A stretch of DNA of 41,608 nucleotides from the NCBI GenBank assembly GCA_964441735.1, contig CAYTVB010000015.1, forward strand, positions 1 to 41,608. The letters are read 5' to 3'. Source of the DNA: JASMTM01 sp964441735 (GTDB lineage Bacteria; Thermotogota; Thermotogae; Petrotogales; Kosmotogaceae). Both the position numbers and the translations under genes were made by a program. Within the stretch, counting starts at the first letter, position 1, and the number at the start of each line of letters is the position of its first letter. The notes beneath the pieces are model-generated. The model saw nothing but the letters and a program-made list of their open reading frames with translations. It was not told where the DNA came from and searched no databases. This document shows positions 1 through 6,023 of this stretch, one piece after another.

Positions 1-729
1 ATATCGAGATTTACCTCAGAAAAGTAAGGTTGATATAGCCAGAAACCAATACGTATTGCAAAACCTATAACCGCTGAATAACATACTGCCCATAATATTC
101 TTGGAGTTTTTGTGGCTATACCAAAACTGGCAAGAATATGTTTACCATATTTATGTTTACTTTTTTCACGTTTTACCTCTATAAAACTCAGCGCAATACT
201 TGAGGCAATAAGAATATTTACTACACTTATCCAAAAAGGTAAAAAGGGGTTGAATTATAAAGGACACCACTCATTACAGAGCCAAACGCCGACCAATAAA
301 TATATATGATATTGACTTTCCATCAGTGCGTTGATACTCTTTTTTTCTTTTAAGTTTCATAAGGCTTTCATATAGTAACGCTGAATCAGAACCACTGGCC
401 AATGTCAGGTTAAACCCAAACAAACTTTCTGTAACTGCAAAAGCATAAAAAGAATGAAATACAATGTATATTATTAACCCACAAGAAGGAAAGAGTCCTG
501 AAAGAAAAAGAGAGAATTTTCTTGAGAATTTATCTGCAATGGCTCCGGTTGGCACCTCAAAGACAAAGACTGATATAGCAGAAATAGATTGTAAGAGAAG
601 AATCTGAGAATAATTTAGGCCTTTAAATAACATAAAAGGGACCAAAATTGGCCCTATAATTAGCATATTGAAAAAGAACCTAAATAAGGGATATACCTTT
701 ATGTTTCTGCTAAGCGTAATTTCTTCCAA
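1..729 (-). pseudogene. MFS transporter, broken by two frameshifts and cut by the window edge
   Basis: The N-terminal 140 or so codons (TTG start at 729, AAGGA just upstream) encode a Major Facilitator Superfamily protein: a first membrane helix, then the classic loop 2-3 motif of the family (GAIADKFSRK). The frame breaks near 293-306 in an AT-dinucleotide/T-rich tract. It resumes one frame over as YWSAFGSVMSGVLYN, breaks again near 240-252 in a C4T5 run, and resumes in the third frame with further membrane helices to the window edge. Both shifts are in the same direction, so each is most simply a one-base deletion. The TTG lies 1 base after the stop of the acetyltransferase gene, so the two were co-transcribed. 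The substrate cannot be told; drug export is common in this type. Genuine decay, slippage-based variation and assembly error are all possible. Confidence 0.75.
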
Positions 730-730
730 A

Positions 731-1141
731 TTAGAATCCTTTATATTCTTCTTTAGTTATCCCCATCACAAAAATTGTCTTGTATTTCTCATTGTTATAA
801 TGACTTTGTTGCATTATTCTACGCATTTTAAATCCATTCTTTAAATACACATTAATGGCGTTTTTTTCAAATGGAAAAACGTAAAGCTCAATTTCATCAT
901 AATCAAGAGATTCAAAACCATATTCAATCATAAGATCTATTACTTCACTACCTATTCCATGATGTCTATTCTTTTCATCAAATATTATTATTTGAAATTC
1001 AGGCACATCTCTTCCCGATTCAACAAATGATGTGGCACCGATTGTATCTTTATCCCTGCCTACAATTTCAAATTCTAGTGGTAAAGAATCACCATTTTTA
1101 CTTTTGGATTTCAGTTTTATTCGTGAACTTTTTAATACCAT
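731..1141 (-). CDS. GNAT family N-acetyltransferase
   Basis: A 136-residue single-domain protein. The acetyl-CoA pyrophosphate-binding motif A is visible around residues 53-66 (FDEKNRHHGIGSE, with the Gln/Arg-x-x-Gly-x-Gly/Ala type loop as R59-H-H-G-I-G64). The motif B region follows at residues 94-104 (NAINVYLKNGF). This is the fold of small GNAT enzymes that acetylate an amine of a small molecule, peptide or protein N-terminus; the substrate cannot be deduced. The ATG at 1141 is preceded by GAGGT at 7 bases. The broken MFS transporter begins 1 base downstream, so an acetylate-and-export pair is conceivable, but this is inference. Confidence 0.85.
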   Translation of the reverse strand: MVLKSSRIKLKSKSKNGDSLPLEFEIVGRDKDTIGATSFVESGRDVPEFQIIIFDEKNRHHGIGSEVIDLMIEYGFESLDYDEIELYVFPFEKNAINVYLKNGFKMRRIMQQSHYNNEKYKTIFVMGITKEEYKGF

Positions 1142-1377
1142 AGATTCTACCTCATCTATTTTTCTAAAAATAATAAGGAAAAGCCTATTCTCATATCAAT
1201 ACTACAACATTAGAAAACAGAAAATCTACGCTTTCGATAAATTAAATCAAATGGTAAATATAATGCCAAAATAACTTAATATATATTATAATTAAAATAT
1301 ACAGAGATTTTTATAAGTCCTAATACAGTAATTTTTTGATATATTATAAGTGTCAGTAAACTTAAGGGGGGATTAGT
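1142..1377. other. Intergenic region between divergent genes
   Basis: This 236-base, very AT-rich stretch separates the acetyltransferase (minus) from the membrane protein (plus). On the minus strand a TATAAT lies in the AT-rich tract around 1285-1300. On the plus strand TATTAT lies near 1342-1350, without a convincing -35 box. AAGGGGGG at about 1363-1370 is the ribosome binding site of the next gene. No RNA gene, repeat or conserved reading frame was seen. Confidence 0.5.
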
Positions 1378-2070
1378 ATGGCCAAAATTGATCTAAAAAC
1401 TACTCTAGCTTCTCCAATTGAATTATTGCCTCAAAAACCTATTCTTTTTACGCCACCATTGATCGCTGCATTATTTGGATTAATTATTTATGCAGCAGTA
1501 CCTGTAAGTTACGCTTTTTTCGGCTGGTCGATATTTTTAGTTAATTTATTGCAATGGCTTGTTTCTACGATAATGACCGGATGGATGGTTTCCATGATGA
1601 TGGAGATCAAGGAAAAAGGTAATACAAATTATCAAAGCAGCTGGGAAAAAGTCAATAAGGTTATTGTGCAACTGATAATAGTTGGAATATTGGTATCTAT
1701 ACTTGTTGCTGTAGGAACTTTGCTATTTGTTATACCGGGTATTATTCTGGCTGTAACCTTCTGTGCAGCGTCGCCAGCTGTTGTAAAGAAGGGACTTTCA
1801 GTTACTGAAGCCTTGAAAGAAAGCAAGAACTTCGTTTATGATCAAAATAACTTCTGGAATATATTAGTCATTATGATTATTTCTTTTCTGATAGTTATGA
1901 TTCCAGTTATTGGTGGGTTGATTTCGAGTTTTCTAATAACGTTCTGGCTGGCGTACGCATATCTTTACTATGAAGGCGAAGAACTTTCAGGAACAAAAAC
2001 TTCAGAATCCTCAAAAGAACCCAAAGAACCTGAAACGACAGATAAAAAGGATAACACTGATTCTGCATAA
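1378..2070 (+). CDS. Polytopic membrane protein, glycerophosphodiesterase-membrane-domain-like
   Basis: A 230-residue integral membrane protein with about six hydrophobic segments (roughly residues 21-43, 47-75, 93-138 as a pair, 160-196 as a pair). The stretch VIPGIILAVTFCAASPAVV around residues 118-138 resembles the 'PGI-hydrophobic-P-x-hydrophobic' turn common in the GPDPase membrane-domain/DUF4013-type families. A polar, Lys/Glu/Ser-rich tail of about 30 residues ends the protein and is probably disordered in the cytoplasm. No catalytic domain is attached, so the biochemical role is unknown. The ATG follows a strong AAGGGGGG site. It stands alone between two intergenic regions. Confidence 0.75.
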   Translation: MAKIDLKTTLASPIELLPQKPILFTPPLIAALFGLIIYAAVPVSYAFFGWSIFLVNLLQWLVSTIMTGWMVSMMMEIKEKGNTNYQSSWEKVNKVIVQLIIVGILVSILVAVGTLLFVIPGIILAVTFCAASPAVVKKGLSVTEALKESKNFVYDQNNFWNILVIMIISFLIVMIPVIGGLISSFLITFWLAYAYLYYEGEELSGTKTSESSKEPKEPETTDKKDNTDSA

Positions 2071-2227
2071 AACTAAAAGTGATTTACGACCAATTAAGAT
2101 GTCTGTGAGCTATTAGAAGTGTTCTAGTTTGATTAAATAACAGAAACTATGCGTAGGTAAAAATAACTTATAATTAATGTAAATTCCTCCCTGTTAGTGT
2201 TATAATATAGTACAAGGAGGAATTAAC
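2071..2227 (+). promoter_or_regulatory. Leader/promoter region of the small-peptide gene
   Basis: Two TATAAT boxes are seen, at 2169-2174 and 2201-2206. Neither has a clear -35 element. Initiation from the first would start the transcript near 2181, just before the AATTCCTCC arm at 2182-2190. Initiation from the second would start near 2213 and leave that arm out. The two predicted transcripts would therefore differ in whether the ribosome binding site can be masked. Nothing else was recognised in 2071-2160. Confidence 0.35.
2182..2224 (+). promoter_or_regulatory. Inverted repeat masking the ribosome binding site of the 40-aa gene
   Basis: AATTCCTCC (2182-2190) is the exact reverse complement of GGAGGAATT (2216-2224), with a 25-base loop. 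The right arm contains the whole Shine-Dalgarno site of the ATG at 2228, so folding in RNA would hide it. This is seen directly; a regulatory role is inferred. Confidence 0.5.
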
Positions 2228-2350
2228 ATGAAAGAGAAAAAAATAAGAAAATGTATTCCTGAAAATGAAGAAACAATAATAACAGACGAAGAACTAAATT
2301 TACTTGAAGTTGCTTTCAAAGAAAGAAAAACTCAAAATCCTGAAGAATAA
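2228..2350 (+). CDS. Small 40-residue peptide, possible RiPP-type precursor
   Basis: ATG at 2228 with GGAGGAATT ideally placed upstream; stop TAA at 2348-2350. The peptide is highly charged: a basic start (MKEKKIRK), one cysteine at position 9 (KCIPENEE), a central TDEELNLLEVAF helix-like segment and an acidic end (NPEE). It has no signal peptide or membrane segment. The next gene, starting 36 bases on, is a ruined B12-binding/radical SAM-like gene. A short charged peptide directly upstream of a radical SAM gene is the usual layout of a ribosomally made, modified peptide with its maturase. That makes a precursor role plausible but unproven. It could equally be a small regulatory protein. No family was recognised. 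Confidence 0.5.
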   Translation: MKEKKIRKCIPENEETIITDEELNLLEVAFKERKTQNPEE

Positions 2351-2376
2351 TCCCTTAATAAAGAAAGAAAAAGGGA
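2351..2376 (+). promoter_or_regulatory. Hairpin at the stop of the 40-aa gene masking the next ribosome binding site
   Basis: TCCCTT (2351-2356), immediately after the stop codon, pairs with AAGGGA (2371-2376), which is part of the AAGGGAGG ribosome binding site of the downstream pseudogene. A ribosome terminating on the 40-aa gene would cover the left arm and free the site. This layout suits translational coupling (inference). Confidence 0.4.
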
Positions 2377-2386
2377 GGTTTAACAA

Positions 2387-2760
2387 GTAAACATACTACT
2401 AGTAAATCCACAAAATACAGGATAATATTACAAGCCTGGTGCTTTTTATCCACCTTTAGGTATTTCTTAAATCCGATCTTACCTCAAAATTAACGGTCAT
2501 AATGTAAGAATGGTAGACATGAATATCTAAAAATATAACTACATGGCTTTTGATTATGAATAATTTAATTTGATCGGAATATCGACAGATACTGTAAGAT
2601 TCCCTCTTATTTTTGATATTTCTACATATGTTAAGAATTTTAGTTTACCTACTGAACCTAAAAATTTTAAAAGAAGCCTCCCAATTTTCTGGAAAATGCT
2701 TACTTCTACCGCAAAAATAAGTTTCGTTCTCATGCAGATATTTGTCCTGATATTAAATAA
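2387..2760 (+). pseudogene. Remnant of a B12-binding, radical SAM-like gene
   Basis: Reading from GTA at 2387 (probably a lost GTG start, correctly spaced from AAGGGAGG at 2371-2378) gives a good match to the N-terminal B12-binding domain of cobalamin-dependent radical SAM proteins: NILLVNPQN, then PGAFYPPLGIS, then IRSYLKINGHNVRMVDMNI, then NLIGISTDTVRFP. This reading is interrupted by four in-frame TAA codons (2423-2425, 2462-2464, 2528-2530 and 2558-2560 approximately). Near 2650-2665 the frame appears to change. The -1 frame then gives a coherent, charged C-terminus (KFRSHADICPDIK) ending at TAA 2758-2760. About 125 codons remain where such proteins have 400-600, so the whole catalytic core (CxxxCxxC) is gone, presumably by internal deletion. 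The gene is dead. Identity of the N-terminal part is fairly sure; the C-terminal part is tentative. Confidence 0.6.
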
Positions 2761-2810
2761 TTTTTTTGCACCAATATAATGCAAAAAATGCCATTAAAAG
2801 GGGTGATTCT

Positions 2811-3278
2811 ATGGCATTAGTTATTAGAAGTATTTTTAGCGATGGTGAAATAATTCCATCGAAGTATTCCTGTGAAGGTGAAGATGTTAATCCAGAATTG
2901 AAAATTGAAGGAATTAATGAAAAAACAGTTTCTCTCGCCCTTATAGTTGATGATCCAGATGCCCCAATGAAAACCTTTGTGCATTGGGTTGCATGGAACA
3001 TAGAGCCAACAGATAGCATTCCTGAAGGCATACCTACATCGAAAGAAGTTACTTCGCCTGTTAATATGATACAGGGAAAAAATGACGGAAAAGGTACTGG
3101 TTATATGGGACCCTGTCCCCCAAAGGGACATGGTGTTCATCACTACCATTTTAAGCTGTACGCGCTCGATACAAAACTTGATCTTAAACCTGGTTCAACT
3201 AAGAAAAAATTACTAAAAGCAATGGAAGACCATATTGTTGAAAAGGCAGAGCTTATTGGCACATACGAACGCAGATAG
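2811..3278 (+). CDS. YbhB/YbcL-type phosphatidylethanolamine-binding protein (PEBP)
   Basis: A 155-residue PEBP-superfamily protein, the bacterial relatives of Raf kinase inhibitor protein. The ligand-pocket signatures are present: VDDPDAP at residues 46-52, HW at 58-59, and GYMGPCPPKGHGVHHYHF at about 98-114. The family binds small anionic or phospho ligands; its bacterial role is poorly defined. The start is the ATG at 2811 behind AAGGGGTGAT; an in-frame ATG at 2766 would add 15 unrelated residues and lacks a ribosome binding site. It has no signal peptide, so it is probably cytoplasmic. The gene has its own strong terminator directly downstream. Confidence 0.92.
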   Translation: MALVIRSIFSDGEIIPSKYSCEGEDVNPELKIEGINEKTVSLALIVDDPDAPMKTFVHWVAWNIEPTDSIPEGIPTSKEVTSPVNMIQGKNDGKGTGYMGPCPPKGHGVHHYHFKLYALDTKLDLKPGSTKKKLLKAMEDHIVEKAELIGTYERR

Positions 3279-3298
3279 AGATAACAAAGAATGATTCA

Positions 3299-3331
3299 AT
3301 CCCGTATCCTTTAAAGGATACGGGATTTTAC
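3299..3331 (+). terminator. Intrinsic terminator of the PEBP gene
   Basis: ATCCCGTATCCTTT (3299-3312) is followed immediately by its exact reverse complement AAAGGATACGGGAT (3313-3326), then TTTTA. The 14-base perfect palindrome is GC-rich at the base. On the minus strand no T-run follows, so it mainly serves the plus strand. Confidence 0.9.
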
Positions 3332-3352
3332 TTATTTCAACTAAATGCTTAT

Positions 3353-4003
3353 CTAATTATTTTTGATTTTTTTAGTATAATTTATTGCCTTTGTTGGACA
3401 AACATTTTGGCACCTGAAACACGTAAGACATTCCTTTTTCTCAATGGTGTATTTGTCTTCATTATTCTTTTTTTGCGCTGCGTAAGATGGGCACACTTCA
3501 GAACATTTACCACAGGAGATACATTTTGATTTATCTACCCGCATTCGGAATATTGAAAATCTCGATGTAATACTAAGTATGGTCCCGTAAGGGCATAGAA
3601 ATCTGTGCCAAAAATTTTCTTCGAAGAATAATGTCAATACCACTGCAGCACCCAGTATGAACAATATAAAATTAATCTGTATACCCGTCATTCTTGAAAA
3701 CAACATAATAGCTAATACACTAACTAAAACTAACCATCGAAACCAGCTGTTCCTTAAAATAATTGGTGTTTTTGCGCTTCTTATGTTTAGTTTCTTTTTT
3801 GACCAGACTATTGGTCTAAGAAATGTTTCTATTGGACAAATCCAGCCACAATACATCCTTCCTAGAATGAAAGATATCGCAACGAATCCACCAAAAATCA
3901 ACAGCCAGATTTGTATTCTGCCCTGTACTGACAAAAATATGAATGCTACAAAAGCAATAATTTCAGTTATGATTCTAATTCTATCTTTGTTTTGTTTTTT
4001 CAC
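3353..4003 (-). CDS. NapH/YccM-like membrane 4Fe-4S ferredoxin
   Basis: A 216-residue integral membrane electron carrier. About four membrane helices (around residues 12-27, 32-48, 88-104, 109-126) precede a cytoplasmic domain with two [4Fe-4S] motifs: C161/C164/C167/C171 and C192/C195/C198/C202. The NapH/NosR/CcoG hallmark CGWICP (52-57) is present, with a second CP at 137-138 (CPYG); these are thought to contribute to redox chemistry at the membrane. It most likely passes electrons between the quinone pool or cytoplasm and an unknown partner. No nap or nos gene is nearby. The start is GTG at 4003 behind GGAGG, which lies in a masking hairpin (4011-4055). It is the last gene of the operon with the PrcB-like protein, TrmO and the 57-aa protein. 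Confidence 0.88.
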   Translation of the reverse strand: MKKQNKDRIRIITEIIAFVAFIFLSVQGRIQIWLLIFGGFVAISFILGRMYCGWICPIETFLRPIVWSKKKLNIRSAKTPIILRNSWFRWLVLVSVLAIMLFSRMTGIQINFILFILGAAVVLTLFFEENFWHRFLCPYGTILSITSRFSIFRMRVDKSKCISCGKCSEVCPSYAAQKKNNEDKYTIEKKECLTCFRCQNVCPTKAINYTKKIKNN

Positions 4004-4010
4004 TTAAGTC

Positions 4011-4055
4011 CTCCTGAAACTGCTTATTTTTCTAATTCTAGATGAATTTCAGGAG
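4011..4055 (-). promoter_or_regulatory. SD-masking inverted repeat upstream of the NapH-like gene
   Basis: On the minus-strand RNA, CUCCUGAAA (4055-4047) is complementary to UUUCAGGAG (4019-4011), with a 27-base spacer that itself holds a 5-bp stem (AAUUC/GAAUU). The 3' arm contains most of the GGAGG site for the GTG at 4003. It has the same design as the repeat at 2182-2224, with arms of 9 bases and a similar spacer. Confidence 0.5.
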
Positions 4056-4072
4056 TAATGCCGTAACATGTG

Positions 4073-4246
4073 TCACGTTTTTTTGTTTCTTCTTATATCA
4101 AGTACAGAAACAATAATTGAAATTATTCCAATAATAAACTTAAGCGATATGGACCAGCCAGGCTCTTCAAAGTCTTTCATGAAAGGTGTCATGATTCCCA
4201 TTAAAAGGGAAATAATTCCTACTGCAAAAAGAACTATTTTAGACAT
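4073..4246 (-). CDS. Small 57-residue membrane protein
   Basis: ATG at 4246 preceded by GGGAGG at 6 bases; stop TGA at 4075-4073. The 57-residue product has two hydrophobic segments: residues 3-19 (IVLFAVGIISLLMGIMT) and about 36-49 (LKFIIGIISIIVSVL). They are separated by a short polar loop with KDFEEPG, and a positively charged tail (DIRRNKKT) follows. This predicts a two-helix inner membrane protein with the tail in the cytoplasm. It starts 15 bases after the trmO-like stop and lies 69 bases before the NapH-like gene, so it is in the same operon. No family was recognised. It may be a small partner of the membrane ferredoxin (inference). Confidence 0.75.
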   Translation of the reverse strand: MSKIVLFAVGIISLLMGIMTPFMKDFEEPGWSISLKFIIGIISIIVSVLDIRRNKKT

Positions 4247-4261
4247 AGTAACCTCCCTTTT

Positions 4262-4666
4262 TTAGATACATTCAAGTTCTTTTATATAGGGCTTAATATC
4301 AATTACTGGTGTTTCATCAATTAGATCGATTCCTTGAATATAGAGTACATTGTTATTTATTTCAAGTAGTTTAGTTACAGAGAGAGCTATTGGGTTGGGT
4401 CTATGAGGTGATCTTGTAGAAAACAAACCTCTTTCTCTGTTATCTGTTCTAGGTATAGTCATCAAAGAATATCCGTTTGACCTGTGTAAATAGGATAAAA
4501 CTATAATATTTTCAAATCTTTCAAGATCGTTAATGCCCTCAACATAATCAGTAAATATTTCAATAGTAGCTTTTGTTTGAGATGAATATTTGACCTGGGG
4601 TGGAGCACTGTTTTTTTCTTTAAATGGTGAGTGAACTATCCCAATTGGTTGCAATTCAAACTTCAA
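4262..4666 (-). CDS. trmO: tRNA t6A37 methyltransferase TrmO/TsaA-like
   Basis: A 134-residue protein covering the TsaA/TrmO domain, which uses S-adenosylmethionine to N6-methylate threonylcarbamoyl-adenosine at position 37 of tRNA. Family signatures are clear: IGIVHSPF near the start (8-15), FSTRSPHRPNPIALS at 82-96, and DLIDETPVIDIKPY at 114-127. E. coli TrmO carries an extra C-terminal domain that this short form lacks, so substrate identity is inferred from the core only. It starts with TTG at 4666, overlapping the stop of the upstream gene by 4 bases (TTGA), which implies translational coupling. Confidence 0.85.
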   Translation of the reverse strand: MKFELQPIGIVHSPFKEKNSAPPQVKYSSQTKATIEIFTDYVEGINDLERFENIIVLSYLHRSNGYSLMTIPRTDNRERGLFSTRSPHRPNPIALSVTKLLEINNNVLYIQGIDLIDETPVIDIKPYIKELECI

Positions 4667-5496
4667 TTAGTATCCTCCTTTATAGAAAAAGTAACGGTGT
4701 AGTTTTTTGTAGTTATTTCAGCATCCTTTATAACGGTTAATTCTAGAGTAGCTTCATACTGGCCTGTGTTGTATTTCCCCAACTCTATAGCTTTTTGAGG
4801 GTATGTAAAGGCCTGAGTAACAAAATCAGATTTAGAAGGTGAGTTTAGTGTAGCTTTCACTATAAACTCTCTTCCTTTTTTGTAAACCTCATTTATTTTT
4901 AATGAGTAACCACCCGTAGGTTTCTCACCAGCTGAAATTAGCAGAAATAAATTTTCATCAACGGGTACTTCTTCGGTAATTTCTGCTTTATTATCTACAA
5001 CCTTAAGAGCATTTATACCAGCAATCCTTGAAGTGGTAGTTTCAACGCCCAGTTCATTAAAAGGTTGCTCAATTGGAAGGAAATCAGATGCGTGAATTTC
5101 AATATTCATAAGCTTTATCCTTTCGATATTCTTTGATGCAATGATTATATGTGGTTCAACATTAAAATATAGATTTGTTTCATTTAATGGTAGACTTTTA
5201 GTAATATAGGAATCAGAAAATTCTATCTCAAGGATTGTTTCGGTGTCTACATCTGTATCCATGTTTGGTTTGAAAATCCATCCCTTTAATATGAAAACAA
5301 ATTTATCTGTACCTAATTTCGATAGATCTCTTATCTGTAAGCTCATGCTTCTTGTGCCAAAATACTCAAAATTTAAGTTTTCACAATCTTTTGATACGGG
5401 ATTAATTAACAGTGTGGTTTCATCATAAAAATTCATCGAAAATGCAGTAACAGTTAAAAAAGCAAATATTACCAATATAAATATCTTTTTGAACAT
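4663..5496 (-). CDS. Secreted PrcB-domain protein
   Basis: A 277-residue exported protein. Residues 1-20 form a signal peptide (MFKKIFILVIFAFLTVTAFS), with no lipobox cysteine at the expected position. The middle is a beta-rich region without a recognised family. The C-terminal part matches the PrcB domain: GEKPTGGYS at 190-198, a following hydrophobic strand, a Pro/Ser-rich turn and TQAFTYPQKAIEL. PrcB domains occur in periplasmic or surface proteins associated with proteases. I prefer ATG at 5496, seven bases after AGAGGT. An upstream in-frame GTG (5505) would overlap the ribosome binding site. It heads the four-gene minus-strand operon. Confidence 0.75.
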   Translation of the reverse strand: MFKKIFILVIFAFLTVTAFSMNFYDETTLLINPVSKDCENLNFEYFGTRSMSLQIRDLSKLGTDKFVFILKGWIFKPNMDTDVDTETILEIEFSDSYITKSLPLNETNLYFNVEPHIIIASKNIERIKLMNIEIHASDFLPIEQPFNELGVETTTSRIAGINALKVVDNKAEITEEVPVDENLFLLISAGEKPTGGYSLKINEVYKKGREFIVKATLNSPSKSDFVTQAFTYPQKAIELGKYNTGQYEATLELTVIKDAEITTKNYTVTFSIKEDTN

Positions 5497-5612
5497 GGTG
5501 CACACCTCTCTTCTTTTAGAATAAGTATTACCTTTATATTGTAAAATATTACCATCTTAAATAAAAACATTTTCGTATTGATTTAAATTAGCAAACTTGT
5601 GGGGGGTAAATG

Positions 5613-6023
5613 ATGGCAAAATTAATGAGAGTAATTAACAGGCAACAGTGTATAGGATGTTACAGCTGTATGTTTGCCTGTTCTAGAACGTGGGAAAACG
5701 CTATAACAGTTGAAAAAGCAGCTTTGCGTGTTAAAAATTATCCCGGTGTTGAGGGTGCTTTTTCGGTCAGGATCTGTTATGGCTGTATAGAACCAGATTG
5801 CGCTGCAGTGTGCCCTACTGACGCTTTGACACCTAGAGACGGTGGTGGTGTCACATTTGATTCTTCAAAGTGCACAAATTGTGGTGAATGTATAAAGGCA
5901 TGTGTTCCCGGAGCTCTTCAGTGGGATACAGAGAAGAAAGTACCACTGGTTTGCAGGCACTGCGGTATATGTGCCAATTATTGTCCTAATAATGTTCTTG
6001 CACTTGTGGAGGTGGAAGAATGA
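5613..6023 (+). CDS. Four-cluster [4Fe-4S] ferredoxin subunit of an AOR-family enzyme
   Basis: About 136 residues with sixteen cysteines in four clusters. Counting from the ATG at 5613 these are C13/16/19/23, C55/58/63/67, C87/90/93/97 and C114/117/120/124, each ending in a Cys-Pro or similar. This is the HycB/DmsB-like dicluster pattern doubled, as seen in electron-transfer subunits encoded beside aldehyde ferredoxin oxidoreductases. The start at 5613 is 6 bases after GGGGGG; the ATG at 5610 is too close. The stop overlaps the AOR start by 4 bases, so the two are co-translated and probably form one cytoplasmic complex. This subunit would relay electrons from the tungstopterin subunit to ferredoxin or another acceptor. 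Confidence 0.92.
   Translation: MAKLMRVINRQQCIGCYSCMFACSRTWENAITVEKAALRVKNYPGVEGAFSVRICYGCIEPDCAAVCPTDALTPRDGGGVTFDSSKCTNCGECIKACVPGALQWDTEKKVPLVCRHCGICANYCPNNVLALVEVEE

Noticed and set aside
2387..2570. TAA readthrough or stop-codon recoding in the radical SAM-like frame
   Set aside because: Four TAA codons appear in a short stretch while the many neighbouring genes use TAA as their normal stop. The frame also breaks and most of the protein is missing, so decay is the simpler explanation.
3256..3276. TGGCAC motif near 3256 as a sigma-54 promoter
   Set aside because: The GC that should lie at -12 is off by one base, the site is inside the PEBP coding sequence, and no gene starts downstream on that strand.
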